This document shows positions 54,092-63,138 of a stretch of DNA of 64,000 nucleotides, piece after piece. Each line of letters begins with the position of its first letter. The stretch's first letter is position 1. This stretch comes from Lachnospiraceae bacterium (GTDB lineage: Bacteria; Bacillota; Clostridia; Lachnospirales; Lachnospiraceae), in NCBI GenBank assembly GCA_902363825.1, contig CABJBK010000010.1:47364-111363 (forward strand). Direction: 5' to 3'. The notes below the pieces were generated by a model. It made no database searches. It worked only from the letters and a program-made list of their open reading frames with translations, and was not told the DNA's origin. The position numbers were made by a program, and so were the translations under genes.

Positions 54092-54955
54092 TCAGCGCTT
54101 TTCCAGTTTTTTCGCAACCGCGCCGGAAAGCATGTTGATGATGATCACAAGGATCAGAAGTACGACTGCTGTCGCGTACGCTTCATTGGTGTTCAGTCCC
54201 TCTTTGGAAAGATTGTACATATGTACCGACAGGGTACGCACGGAAGAGAATACATTTTCCGGTACTTTCGCCACGGTACCGGCGGTATAGATGAGTGCCG
54301 CCGTCTCTCCCACGATACGACCGATCGCAAGGATCACGCCTGCAAGGATTCCGGGAACCGCAGACGGAAGCACGATCTTAAACACCGTACGCAGTTTTCC
54401 TGCTCCAAGTCCGAAGCTTGCCTCCCGGTATGAATCCGGCACCGCGAGCAGCGCCTCCTCGGTCGTACGCATGATCACCGGCAAAACCATGATTGCCAGC
54501 GTAAATGCTCCAGACAGAAGCGAATATCCCCATTTGCAGGCTCCAACGAAAAACAGCATACCAAACAATCCATATACGATGGACGGGATTCCGGTCAGTG
54601 TCTCCGCCGTCACACGGACGGTCCCTACGATCTTATTGCCTTTCTTCGCATACTCTACCAGATAGACCGCCGCGAAAATACCAAGCGGTGCCGCAATGAG
54701 CAGTGTAAGTCCGGTCATCAAGATCGTATTGATGATACTCGGCATCATGGATACGTTGTTTGAGTCATACGTCCATGCGAATAATGACGGGGTCAGATGC
54801 GGCACACCCTTGATCAGGATGTAGATCACCAGAAATCCAAGTACACATATCGTGCAGACTGCCGCGAGTATTGTGATAAGCCACAGTAAGAAGGAACCCG
54901 GATGATGCCGAAACGACCGGAGCTTTTCCATTGTTTTTTTCTTAAATTCTGCCAT
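54092..54955 (-). CDS. pstA: Phosphate ABC transporter permease PstA
   Basis: Inner-membrane subunit of the Pst importer; 287 residues with about six membrane segments. Typical stretches are TILMTGLTLLIAAPLGIFAA, TLTGIPSIVYGLFGMLFFV, and the EAA-loop YREASFGLGAGKLRTVFKI that contacts PstB, followed by AVPGILAGVILAIGRIVGET. It starts immediately after pstC (no gap), so translation is probably coupled. Confidence 0.96.
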   Translation of the reverse strand: MAEFKKKTMEKLRSFRHHPGSFLLWLITILAAVCTICVLGFLVIYILIKGVPHLTPSLFAWTYDSNNVSMMPSIINTILMTGLTLLIAAPLGIFAAVYLVEYAKKGNKIVGTVRVTAETLTGIPSIVYGLFGMLFFVGACKWGYSLLSGAFTLAIMVLPVIMRTTEEALLAVPDSYREASFGLGAGKLRTVFKIVLPSAVPGILAGVILAIGRIVGETAALIYTAGTVAKVPENVFSSVRTLSVHMYNLSKEGLNTNEAYATAVVLLILVIIINMLSGAVAKKLEKR

Positions 54956-55807
54956 CTATTCCACCGTCCTTCTCTTTAGTGCTGAAAACAGCAGGTTGAT
55001 CAGTAAAATAAATACAAATAAGACCACGCCTGTCGCGATCAGCGCTTCTCTGTGAAGATCCGCCGCGTATCCCATTTCAATAACGATATTTGCGGTCAGT
55101 GTACGCACACCTTTTAAAACGCCTTTTGGCATTCTTGCCTGATTTCCCGCTACCATGATGACTGCCATCGTCTCTCCGATCGCTCTGCCGACGCCTAAGA
55201 TCACGCCTGCGAGGATTCCGGATTTTGCCGCCGGAACCACGGTGAGGAACACACTTCTTTCATGCGTCGCGCCGAGCGCAAGCGCTCCTTCATAATATTT
55301 GTTCGGCACTGCCCGGATCGCCGATTCGGAAACTCCGATGATGCTTGGCAGGATCATGATACCAAGCAGAACCGATGCCGTTAAAATGCTGTTTCCATTT
55401 CCACCGAAGGTGCTTCTCACCCAGGGAACCAGCACACAGAGTCCGAAAAATCCATATACGACAGACGGGATTCCCGCGAGCAGATCCACGCCCGGTTTTA
55501 CGATCTTATAGATCTTTTTCGGGCAGAACCGCGCCAGAAAGACGGCGGTCAGGATCCCGATCGGAACCCCGATGACCAACGCCCCCGCAGTGACATAGAT
55601 ACTGCCAAGGATCATCGGAAGTATGCCAAATATGTTATTTCCCGGTTTCCAGATCTTTCCACCTACGAAATTAAAAAATCCGATCTCCTTTATGGCCGGT
55701 ATCCCGTTCATAAAAAGGAAAATACAGATCAGCGCAACGGAAAGGATGGAAACACATGCGGCGATCAGAAATACAATCTCCATTCCTTTTTCTTTTACCT
55801 TTTTCAT
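54956..55807 (-). CDS. pstC: Phosphate ABC transporter permease PstC
   Basis: The second Pst permease; 283 residues. It shows a first membrane segment near residues 11-33, then YVTAGALVIGVPIGILTAVF, DLLAGIPSVVYGFFGLCVLV, and the EAA-loop YYEGALALGATHERSVFLTV followed by GILAGVILGVGRAIGETMAV. It lies between pstS, with a 107-base gap holding a hairpin, and pstA, which follows directly. Confidence 0.96.
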   Translation of the reverse strand: MKKVKEKGMEIVFLIAACVSILSVALICIFLFMNGIPAIKEIGFFNFVGGKIWKPGNNIFGILPMILGSIYVTAGALVIGVPIGILTAVFLARFCPKKIYKIVKPGVDLLAGIPSVVYGFFGLCVLVPWVRSTFGGNGNSILTASVLLGIMILPSIIGVSESAIRAVPNKYYEGALALGATHERSVFLTVVPAAKSGILAGVILGVGRAIGETMAVIMVAGNQARMPKGVLKGVRTLTANIVIEMGYAADLHREALIATGVVLFVFILLINLLFSALKRRTVE

Positions 55808-55852
55808 ACAGATGCAAATCCTTTTCTATTTTGATGTACTATGTGTTTGCAA

Positions 55853-55893
55853 CCAGAGAAAGAGAGCTGTTTTCATCCAGCCCTCCTCTTTGG
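55853..55893 (-). promoter_or_regulatory. pstS-pstC intergenic hairpin
   Basis: On the minus strand AAAGAGGAGGGCTG and CAGCTCTCTTT pair imperfectly around an 8-base loop, flanked by CC/GG. It is not followed by a T-run. A stabilising or processing hairpin that favours pstS mRNA over the rest of the operon is a common arrangement. Confidence 0.5.
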
Positions 55894-55914
55894 TCATTTC
55901 GTGTTACTCAGTCA

Positions 55915-56838
55915 CTATTTTACTTCATCCCAGGTTGTTACTTCGCCACGGAAGATGCTGTTTACCTGATCTTTGGTAAGATCTTCGGTCGGATTGTTCT
56001 TGTTTACGATGATCGCAATACCGTCTTTTGCGATTACTGTTGCGGTAAGACCGCCATCGATCTCAGTGTCTTTCAGCTCTCTGGATGCCATTCCGATATC
56101 ACAGGTTCCATCCATTGCCGCTGTCATACCGGTTGTGGAATCGCTTTCCTGGATCTCGATTTCAGCTCCGCTGTTGACTTTCTGATATGCCTCCTGCAGT
56201 TTTTCCATAACAGGTGTTACGGAAGAAGATCCTGCAACAACGATCTTTCCGGATGCACCGTTTGATTCAAACGCGCCTGCATCGGATGCCTTGATGTAAC
56301 CATTATCCTCAATGATCTGCTGTCCATCCGCGCTCATGATATAGTTGATGAAATCCTGTGCCACGTTGCTCACATCACCTTTGGTCGCAATGTTAAACGG
56401 TCTGGAAATTGTGTAGCTTCCATTGTTGATGTTGTCCGCTGTCGGCTCCGCTCCATCAATCTTTACAGCCTTTACGGTGTCGTTTAAAGAACCAAGAGAG
56501 GAATAGCCAATCGCGTAATCATCACCGGCAACTGTTGTCATAACGATCTCTGTGCTGTTTGCGATGATCGCTTCGTCTGTTGTGTAATCTACTTTATCGC
56601 CGTTTGCGTCTTTTTCTTCTACACCAAACAGTTCAATAAATGCGCCTCTGGTTCCGGATCCATCTTCTCTTGATACAACCGAGATATCGGATGACGTATC
56701 AAAATCTCCTGCTGCATCTGCTGCCGCATCTGTTGTGGTGTTTCCGGAATCTGTCGTTGTATCAGCAGAACTTCCACATCCTGTAAGGGCTCCTGCGGTC
56801 AGTAATCCGCACACGAATAAACACATAATTTTTTTCAT
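55915..56838 (-). CDS. pstS: Phosphate-binding lipoprotein PstS, apparently circularly permuted
   Basis: Substrate-binding lipoprotein of the Pst importer; 307 residues from the ATG at 56838, with GGAGG 8 bases upstream. The signal ends in lipobox ALTGC, then a Thr/Asp/Ala linker. The order of the two lobes is unusual. First comes the lobe normally found second: ISVVSREDGSGTRGAF, then YAIGYSSLGSL, YTISRPFNIATKG and FINYIMSADGQQII. Then follows the lobe normally found first: GKIVVAGSSSVTPVMEKL, DSTTGMTAAMDGTCDIGMAS and VNSIFRGEVTTWDEVK at the very end. Phosphate-contact motifs (GSSSV, SREDGSGTR, ASREL) are all present, so it should bind phosphate. It heads the pst operon. Confidence 0.92.
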   Translation of the reverse strand: MKKIMCLFVCGLLTAGALTGCGSSADTTTDSGNTTTDAAADAAGDFDTSSDISVVSREDGSGTRGAFIELFGVEEKDANGDKVDYTTDEAIIANSTEIVMTTVAGDDYAIGYSSLGSLNDTVKAVKIDGAEPTADNINNGSYTISRPFNIATKGDVSNVAQDFINYIMSADGQQIIEDNGYIKASDAGAFESNGASGKIVVAGSSSVTPVMEKLQEAYQKVNSGAEIEIQESDSTTGMTAAMDGTCDIGMASRELKDTEIDGGLTATVIAKDGIAIIVNKNNPTEDLTKDQVNSIFRGEVTTWDEVK

Positions 56839-56869
56839 ATTGTTTTCCTCCATTTCGTTTTACAAACTC

Positions 56870-56935
56870 ATTCTACCAACGCAATGTAAAATGTAAAATC
56901 TATGTAATGTAAAACTAATGTAAAATCTGTGTAAG
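56870..56935 (-). promoter_or_regulatory. pstS promoter region with PhoP-like direct repeats
   Basis: On the minus strand TTTACA-like hexamers occur at plus positions 56885, 56892, 56908, 56919 and 56930. The last three are exactly 11 bases apart, and 56892 pairs with a TGTAAT at 56903, also 11 apart. Eleven-base periodicity is the hallmark of PhoP binding. A -10 TAGAAT (56870-56875) lies 16 bases after the nearest TTTACA. Confidence 0.65.
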
Positions 56936-56991
56936 CAAAAAAGTGCATTTTTACAGGGGAATAAATCCCAATCCCTGTAAAAATGCACTTT
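56936..56991 (-). terminator. Terminator of the chemotaxis receptor gene
   Basis: A perfect 19-base inverted repeat (56940-56958 with 56973-56991; AAAGTGCATTTTTACAGGG on the plus strand) and a 14-base loop, followed on the minus strand by a T-run. It insulates pstS from the upstream gene. Confidence 0.92.
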
Positions 56992-57026
56992 CTATATTTT
57001 ACATAGCTGTGTTTGTTAAAAATTTA

Positions 57027-58817
57027 TCACTCGTTTTCTTCGATCTTAAACAGATCTACATTCTTCTTTAACTCTTCTGCTGATGTTGCCGCATCTTTGG
57101 CACGATCCAAAACCTCAGAAGATCCGTTCGCGATGGAAACGGTACGCTGTGCGATATTTGTTGTACCGGCCGCTCCGTCGTTGGATGCGGATGAGATTCC
57201 TCCGATCGCTTCCATGATACCGTCGATCGAAGCCACCAGTTCTTCCGATGTCGCGCTGAAATCCGCTACCAGATCGTTGACTCTGGACGCGTCATCATTG
57301 TATGCGTCTGCCATCTCTTCAAACTTATTAAAGCTGTCCACGATATCCGTGTCCACAAAATCAAGTAACCGGTTGGAGTCTGTCGCAAGATTTCCTACCG
57401 CCTGGTTTACATTGTCGGTAACTGCCTGAATATTGGCAACTGCCTCTTTGGACTGCTCTGCCAGCATACGGATCTCATCTGCTACTACCGCAAATCCCTT
57501 GCCTGCTTCTCCGGCTCTTGCCGCTTCGATCGAAGCATTTAACGCAAGCAGATTGGTCTGCCCGGTAATATTTAATATGGATTCCGCCAGCACGCCGATC
57601 TGATCGACTACCTTTGCATCCTCCAATGCTTTCTCCAGGCTTTCTCGGATCTCAGAAAGCATCTTGGTCACCATTGCGCGGTTCTTTACGGTATTGTCCT
57701 TTATCTCTCTCGCACGTTTATGGATCTCTTCTGCTTCGGTAGCTCCATCCTGCGCTCTTACCGCAATACCCTTTGCAGCGCCCTCGATCTCCTGTGACAT
57801 GGTACTGATCTGCTCTGCGGAAGCTGCTGTCTCCTCCGTGCTTGCTGCCAGTTCTTCTGTCGTTGCGGATACATCTTCGATCTCTTCATTTAAGGTTGTC
57901 ACATTGCTCTCGATATTCTGTACAACCGTATCGATATTGTCAGCCTCACCTTTTACTTTTACCAGTAATTCACGGACAGATTCACGCATCTTGTTCAAAG
58001 TTGCGGACAACTGTCCAAAATCATCTTTACGGTTCAGATAAGCCGCATCCATCGACTGTGCGAAATTTCCTTCCGCGATCACTTCGATATGGCCGGAGAT
58101 CTTCTTTAATGCTCTGGTGATATCAACTGCGATCTGAATAACAAGCAGTGTAACGATGATCAGTAAAACGATGCAGATGCTGACTAACGTAATTGCCTTC
58201 TGTGTTGCGAAATCCGAATACTCCGCGTCCTGAGCCGCGATCTCATCATCAATGTAATCCGTGTAATTACCGGTTCCGACTACCCAGTCAAACGGCTCAA
58301 AGTATTCACTGTAAGAACGTTTCGGGGAGGACTCGGTCTCTCCCTCCTTCGGGAATACATAATCGGTATATCCGCCGCCGTCTTCTACCGCGACACGGAT
58401 GATCTCTTTTACCATCTGATAACCGGCTGCATCTTTTGTTCCCATACGGTTGGTACCTTCGGTATCACTGCCAAGCAGCACAACGTTTGTACCATCAGAC
58501 TCGTCTACCCAGAAATAGCCGCCGTCACCATAGCGCATCTCGCGGACTTCATCCGCAGCTACTTTCTTTGCCTCATCCAGCGTATAGGTTCCATCTTCAT
58601 ACTCCTGGTTGATCTCTGTCAGAAGCGATATCACTGCCCCTACCTGCTCCTTGATGTTCTGGTCATAGCTCTGTCTGGTCGATGCCTCCATGCTCTCGAT
58701 CGCTTTGTCCTTTACCTGATTTAAATTCCTTATGGACACAACACTCGCACCCAGGACCAGAATGATCACCAGTGCTATGATCATATTCAGTTTTGTTTTG
58801 ACTTTTAAGTTTTTCAT
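57027..58817 (-). CDS. Methyl-accepting chemotaxis protein with single Cache (sCache_2) sensor
   Basis: A chemoreceptor of 596 residues. The ATG at 58817 ([13 protein letters not shown]) begins a typical receptor N-terminus with a purine-rich GGGGCG site upstream. The first membrane segment is about 12-30. The periplasmic sensor (about 31-190) has [20 protein letters not shown] and [18 protein letters not shown], the sCache_2 signature. The second segment is about 195-217, then HAMP. The signalling tip reads [20 protein letters not shown] and [20 protein letters not shown]. Methylation helices flank it. It indicates a chemotactic, flagellated organism. The ligand is unknown; sCache_2 often binds small carboxylates. 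Confidence 0.95.
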   Translation of the reverse strand: MKNLKVKTKLNMIIALVIILVLGASVVSIRNLNQVKDKAIESMEASTRQSYDQNIKEQVGAVISLLTEINQEYEDGTYTLDEAKKVAADEVREMRYGDGGYFWVDESDGTNVVLLGSDTEGTNRMGTKDAAGYQMVKEIIRVAVEDGGGYTDYVFPKEGETESSPKRSYSEYFEPFDWVVGTGNYTDYIDDEIAAQDAEYSDFATQKAITLVSICIVLLIIVTLLVIQIAVDITRALKKISGHIEVIAEGNFAQSMDAAYLNRKDDFGQLSATLNKMRESVRELLVKVKGEADNIDTVVQNIESNVTTLNEEIEDVSATTEELAASTEETAASAEQISTMSQEIEGAAKGIAVRAQDGATEAEEIHKRAREIKDNTVKNRAMVTKMLSEIRESLEKALEDAKVVDQIGVLAESILNITGQTNLLALNASIEAARAGEAGKGFAVVADEIRMLAEQSKEAVANIQAVTDNVNQAVGNLATDSNRLLDFVDTDIVDSFNKFEEMADAYNDDASRVNDLVADFSATSEELVASIDGIMEAIGGISSASNDGAAGTTNIAQRTVSIANGSSEVLDRAKDAATSAEELKKNVDLFKIEENE

Positions 58818-58925
58818 ATAATCGCCCCTTTTGTCTGTTTTGTCTAACTTTGCACTATGATATAATTCAATTATAGTCATTTTAACCACATTCGTCAATC
58901 AAAAACTAGACATTCTTTTACCTTT

Positions 58926-59546
58926 TTATACAATTCCAACACTTTCTTTGGCAAGACGGTCCGCTTCCTCATTTCCCTCGATCCCGGAATGTCCCTTCAC
59001 CTTGACAAACGTAAGTTTTAACTTCTTTTGTACTTCCGCCGCATAGTCATAATAAGCCATCGTTCCTTTTTTGTTGCGCTTCCACAGCCCTTTTGCCCAC
59101 ATTTCGATCCCCATATAGTCATAATAGATAACGAGTTCTTTCAATCCAAGCTCCACCGCTTTTTTCATTGCCGCCATACTGCCGCAGATCTCCCCCGCGA
59201 CATTGCGCATGGATGCCATCTCAGCATCATTTCCGTTTCCCTGCAGGATCTCTCTTTTGCCGTCATACACCAGAAAGCCGCCGTAACCGTAAACACCGGT
59301 CTTTGCGTGATAGGAACCGTCCACAAACGCGTACGCCTTTGTCCCGTCTATATCCGTGGCTGTCTTTTCTTTCTTTTCTATTCCGGCAGCTCCGGAAACT
59401 CCGGCAAACGCCTCCGCTTCCTCCCGCGTCTTAAAACTCTTATACTGCGCACCCGGATATCCGTCGACCACTGCCTTGCATTCCTCCCAGGTGTTATAAA
59501 TGCCGGGCTTTTTTCCTGTCCGGACTGCATAATATTTCTGTGCCAT
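58926..59546 (-). CDS. rnhA: Ribonuclease H with N-terminal RNase H1_N (hybrid-binding) domain
   Basis: Removes RNA from RNA-DNA hybrids; 206 residues. The N-terminal caulimovirus/RNaseH1_N domain (about 1-48) reads YYAVRTGKKPGIYNTWEECK and SFKTREEAEAF. After a short linker the RNase HI domain (about 68-205) has the catalytic Asp-Glu-Asp-Asp set. These are AYAFVDGSYH, RNVAGEICGSMAAM, VIYYDYMGIEMW and GNEEADRLAKE, with VKGHSGIEGNEEAD near the C-terminus. This architecture is typical of clostridial and eukaryotic-type RNase H1. It lies upstream of no same-strand gene within reach and appears monocistronic. Confidence 0.95.
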   Translation of the reverse strand: MAQKYYAVRTGKKPGIYNTWEECKAVVDGYPGAQYKSFKTREEAEAFAGVSGAAGIEKKEKTATDIDGTKAYAFVDGSYHAKTGVYGYGGFLVYDGKREILQGNGNDAEMASMRNVAGEICGSMAAMKKAVELGLKELVIYYDYMGIEMWAKGLWKRNKKGTMAYYDYAAEVQKKLKLTFVKVKGHSGIEGNEEADRLAKESVGIV

Positions 59547-59703
59547 ATCTTTTACCTCTTATACTTAGTATCTGCTGCTATTTTAACATTCCCCAAAAGA
59601 AATCACAACCGCCACCGTCCGGTCTTCTGCTTTCTGCTTTCCGTTAAAATCCATTTTCCCAAAACTGCATATAATATCTGGAAAAGAAAAAACAGAGGTT
59701 CCC

Positions 59704-60312
59704 ATGGATCATTTGGAACAAAATCTTTCAGACCCTATTGAAAATGCCGCTGTACCCTCTGCCCAGAATGCGATACGGGTATCAAACGCTGTCATTCAAA
59801 ACATTTCCTATAATAAGGACACTGCATATGTAACGATTGCCTACAACAACTGTACCCGCTGCAACGCGCCGGAAATGCTTGTCACCCTGATCGTTTCGGG
59901 CAATACGATCCTCTTGGACGAAAACGGTGATCTGATCACCCCGGAAGACTTGCAGACCGGTATGATCGTCCATGCCACCTTCTCGACCAATATGACAAGA
60001 AGCAATCCGCCGCAGGCACAGGCATACCGAATCCGCATCTCCGGCCGCCCGGAGGTTGGAAACATAACCATCGGAAGAATCATCAACATTGACACCCGAA
60101 ATCAGTTTTTCATTACCATGAGTGATGGAAATCCGGCCACCATGATACGATTCAACGTTTCCCCAAATACGGTCGTTTTAGATTCGATCGGACGGCAGAT
60201 CAGTTTTTCGAGACTGGTGCCCGGTCTTCTGGTCAGCGTACAGCATGCTTCTTTCCTCACCGCAAGCATCCCGCCGCAGACAACCGCATTTGTCGTTCAG
60301 ATCATGCGGTGA
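59704..60312 (+). CDS. Unknown protein with internal duplication
   Basis: A 202-residue soluble protein I do not recognise; AGAGG lies a few bases before the ATG. After a variable N-terminus it has two similar halves of about 85 residues. The first has SGNTILLDENGDLITPEDL, GMIVHATFSTNMTRSNPPQA and AYRIRIS. The second has SPNTVVLDSIGRQISFSRL, GLLVSVQHASFLTASIPPQT and AFVVQIM. Both end in NPPQ/IPPQ-T/AxAY/F motifs. The pattern suggests two beta-barrel or beta-sandwich units. No signal peptide is present, nor any cofactor motif apart from the CTRC pair near residue 50. It is isolated on the plus strand. Confidence 0.8.
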   Translation: MDHLEQNLSDPIENAAVPSAQNAIRVSNAVIQNISYNKDTAYVTIAYNNCTRCNAPEMLVTLIVSGNTILLDENGDLITPEDLQTGMIVHATFSTNMTRSNPPQAQAYRIRISGRPEVGNITIGRIINIDTRNQFFITMSDGNPATMIRFNVSPNTVVLDSIGRQISFSRLVPGLLVSVQHASFLTASIPPQTTAFVVQIMR

Positions 60313-60330
60313 TGGTTTGGTAAGCATATA

Positions 60331-60359
60331 AAAAACCCGGCAGAGCGATTTCTGCCGGG
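60331..60359 (-). terminator. Terminator of the AT-rich export cluster
   Basis: CCCGGCAGA / TCTGCCGGG stem with a 6-base loop; on the minus strand it is followed by TTTTT. It lies about 76 bases past the ABC exporter stop, and the stem probably also helps end the convergent plus-strand gene. Confidence 0.82.
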
Positions 60360-60434
60360 ATTAAAAATTTCATTGTGTGCTACTGCATGTTTTTCATCAA
60401 TGCCGCTTCACATACACTAATTGAATTTATTCCA

Positions 60435-62072
60435 TCATACCACCTTTTTACTATAAAACTTGTAAAACTCTTCCTTCTTTGAACATAATTCATCAAAGCT
60501 GCCCTGTTCAGCCAAAATACCATTGTTAAAATAGAGGATTGTATCATACTCTTTTAAACTATCATCAATCGTATGTGTAATACTGACCTTTATTCTTTCT
60601 TTATCATTTTTTAGCAAGTCTATAAATCTCTTTTTGGCCAATATATCCATTGCTGATTCAGCTTCATCACATATCAAAACATCAGATTTTCTACTAAAAC
60701 CTCGTAAAAAAGCTATCTTTTGACGTTCACCACCTGACATCATTGTAGTTGAATAATCTTTCTCTAGCAATTCGTCACTTCCCATTGCGCTAACCAAAGC
60801 CGGATTAATCTCATAATTAAAAAAAAGTGTGCAATTTTCTTCAGGAGATGCATCAAACAAAAAATCTTTTTGATTAATATAAACAATCCTGCTCCTAATC
60901 TTATTCCCAGGGATTTTCTTCATATCCTCACCGTTTATTTTAATTTTCCCGGAATAATTTGTATAATAACCTGAAATAATTTTAGCAAAAGTACTTTTGC
61001 CACATCCATTTTCCCCTACAACAGCATATGTTTTCCCTTTTTCTAATACGAGATCGACTCTTTTTATTGCCTCCGCATCTTGTTCTGGATATGTAAAAGA
61101 CAAATTTTCAATTTCTAATTTACTTCCTATCGATGAATAAACCATCTCCATATCACGCTCATCTGCTTTCTCACAAAACGCTCTCACCTTATCCTTTATT
61201 TCTTTTACAGAATTCATTTCATTAATACCATATAAAATATCTGTCAAAGGAGATATCATATTACTGATTAACTGTATAACCGCTAGCAGTGCTCCCACGG
61301 TTAACACAGATTGTAGTATCAAATATCCACCTACAATAAAAGTTGATAAAATAATTAATATACTCATAAAACCAGTAATAACATTTGAAATCCCCATTTT
61401 ATCTTCAAATCTTTTTTTATTGTCGCTATTCCATTTTACTGTTTTTTCATATAAATGTACAATTTTATTCTCTATAAAAAATGATTTTATAACCTCATAT
61501 CCATTCAAAAACTCCTCCGTTTTCTTTATTAGCTCTTTATTAGAACACAAATAAGCAGCATTTGCTTTTTGTAATGCACCAGAAAGTCCAAATGGTATCA
61601 AAACCATTAATGCCATCATAGCTACAACAATCAAAAGTAAAGTTCTGTGAATTTGAAATATCATTCCCCCTGACAAAACTAACAGAATAATACTATTAAT
61701 TATATTTAACTGCATTCTTAGGTAACTGTTTTCAAATATTTCTAATTCATTAGTAAAATAGGCTACATACTGTGCCTTTTCAATTTCTTGTAAAAATCTA
61801 TTTTCACCTTTTAAAACACCATATAAAGATTTTGTTCTTATTGTAGTCATCTTCGAATTGACTATTTTATTCTGTAAACGAAACGACAAAAAATGGAACA
61901 AAATCTGACAACCAACTCCTATACCTGCGATTCCCAAATAATTAACAAAAATACTACTCTCCCCATTAACTAAGGAATCTGTAATTTGCATAATAACCCA
62001 TGCAAAAAATACATTAAACATATTATATAGCAATTGGCATATTACACATGCTACAATCCTGAGTTTATTCAT
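60435..62072 (-). CDS. ABC exporter, fused membrane and ATPase domains
   Basis: A 545-residue half-transporter. The membrane domain (about 1-300) has six segments typical of ABC exporters. The ATPase domain (about 325-540) has Walker A GENGCGKSTFAK, the Q-loop SRIVYINQKDFLFDASPEEN, the signature TTMMSGGERQKIAFLR, and Walker B VLICDEAESAMD with a D-loop AESAMD. The H-loop His is in VSITHTIDDSLKEYDT. No peptidase C39 domain is present. It is the last gene of an AT-rich four-gene cluster that includes a CPBP protein and an ABC-2 permease. Export of a small peptide or other toxic product, or immunity to one, is a reasonable guess. Confidence 0.88.
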   Translation of the reverse strand: MNKLRIVACVICQLLYNMFNVFFAWVIMQITDSLVNGESSIFVNYLGIAGIGVGCQILFHFLSFRLQNKIVNSKMTTIRTKSLYGVLKGENRFLQEIEKAQYVAYFTNELEIFENSYLRMQLNIINSIILLVLSGGMIFQIHRTLLLIVVAMMALMVLIPFGLSGALQKANAAYLCSNKELIKKTEEFLNGYEVIKSFFIENKIVHLYEKTVKWNSDNKKRFEDKMGISNVITGFMSILIILSTFIVGGYLILQSVLTVGALLAVIQLISNMISPLTDILYGINEMNSVKEIKDKVRAFCEKADERDMEMVYSSIGSKLEIENLSFTYPEQDAEAIKRVDLVLEKGKTYAVVGENGCGKSTFAKIISGYYTNYSGKIKINGEDMKKIPGNKIRSRIVYINQKDFLFDASPEENCTLFFNYEINPALVSAMGSDELLEKDYSTTMMSGGERQKIAFLRGFSRKSDVLICDEAESAMDILAKKRFIDLLKNDKERIKVSITHTIDDSLKEYDTILYFNNGILAEQGSFDELCSKKEEFYKFYSKKVV

Positions 62073-62108
62073 CCTATAAAACCTTTTTCCCTTTTGGTGT
62101 GCTATATG

Positions 62109-62531
62109 CTAGCCTTTCTTATTGCCTGCTTTTTTCATTACAAAATAATGAAGAGCGAACGAAGCAATCGAAAATACAATAATAGAAAATATAGGTGAAT
62201 TATTTTCCGAAACTGTTACATACTCCGAATTATATTTTTGACTAACTTCATAGATGTCATTTGCACCTGTAACTGCAGTAATACATATATATTCTACAAC
62301 CAAACTTATAAAATTAAACCCAGAACAAATAGCTGCACATTGCAGATAATTATCCTTTTCCGGATCTTTGTCGCGATTTATTAATGTACTTACTATAATA
62401 CTGAGTATGATTGGCACAAAAGAAAATAATAATTGCATAAACACATCCAATTGTTGAAGCATTAATAAAAAAATGCCTAAAACTAAAATATTAACACAAA
62501 CACTTGCACACAGATTCTTTTTTACATTCAT
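62109..62531 (-). CDS. Small membrane protein of unknown function
   Basis: A 140-residue protein with four predicted membrane segments: about 10-28, 31-50 (LLFSFVPIILSIIVSTLI), 65-85 and 113-130. A short extracytoplasmic loop with acidic and aromatic residues (YEVSQKYNSEYVTVSENN) lies between the last two. No family recognised. It sits between the CPBP gene and the ABC exporter on the same strand with small gaps and the same AT-rich composition. A role in immunity or in assembling the exporter is possible from position only. Confidence 0.72.
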   Translation of the reverse strand: MNVKKNLCASVCVNILVLGIFLLMLQQLDVFMQLLFSFVPIILSIIVSTLINRDKDPEKDNYLQCAAICSGFNFISLVVEYICITAVTGANDIYEVSQKYNSEYVTVSENNSPIFSIIVFSIASFALHYFVMKKAGNKKG

Positions 62532-62541
62532 GTTTTCCCTC

Positions 62542-63138
62542 CTAAAGACTTCCTAAAATATTATAGATATAATGAAATAGTATAGAGTACTGAAGTTTCT
62601 CCGTCTTCTGATAAATTAATCCCATAATTAAAGCTCCCGGCATTCTATATAGAAGATTTTCAATAATATCCCTATTCATATGCGTTACAAATACAAATAT
62701 TACGCTTGAAATTAATACTACAGCAAGCCAATTGCTAAATATCTTCCTTAAGACATAGAACAAAACTCCTCTTGCCCAGAATTCTTCTGAAATTGCCACT
62801 ATAAGTGTCTGTACTGATAATAATACAATCGCTCTCATTTCATAATTTAAGAGCAAATATATATACAACACTAAACAACAAATCGTACATATTACGCTAT
62901 CTTTCTTTGAAAACTTCTTTATCCCTAATTCCTCCAAATGAACTTTTCCTTGTCGTGATAAAATAATTCCCGGAATTAGAATAAACGAAAGTGGCAATAC
63001 CAATAAACTTTGAACAATTTCATTTTTTGCTCCTGGTAATAATAAAAATATGAAACTTATTACTATTACCAGCACAGTCGGCACTATTGCCATAAGCATT
63101 AAAAATAAAATATTATCAACACCCATTTTCTTCATCAT
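62542..63138 (-). CDS. CPBP-family intramembrane glutamic protease-like protein
   Basis: A 198-residue multi-pass membrane protein of the CPBP/Abi (Rce1-like) family. It has about six to seven membrane segments. The motif VAISEEFWARGVLFYVLR (EExxxR, residues about 115-132) carries the catalytic glutamates. The downstream histidine motifs FVFVTHMN and LFHYIYN provide the other expected active-site residues, so it may be catalytic. Members near peptide exporters often process or protect against bacteriocins. Its start overlaps the ABC-2 permease stop by 4 bases. Confidence 0.87.
   Translation of the reverse strand: MMKKMGVDNILFLMLMAIVPTVLVIVISFIFLLLPGAKNEIVQSLLVLPLSFILIPGIILSRQGKVHLEELGIKKFSKKDSVICTICCLVLYIYLLLNYEMRAIVLLSVQTLIVAISEEFWARGVLFYVLRKIFSNWLAVVLISSVIFVFVTHMNRDIIENLLYRMPGALIMGLIYQKTEKLQYSILFHYIYNILGSL

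Noticed and set aside
58840..58900. Sigma-28 (SigD) promoter before the chemotaxis receptor
   Set aside because: No TAAA-N15-GCCGATAA-like match found in the upstream region.
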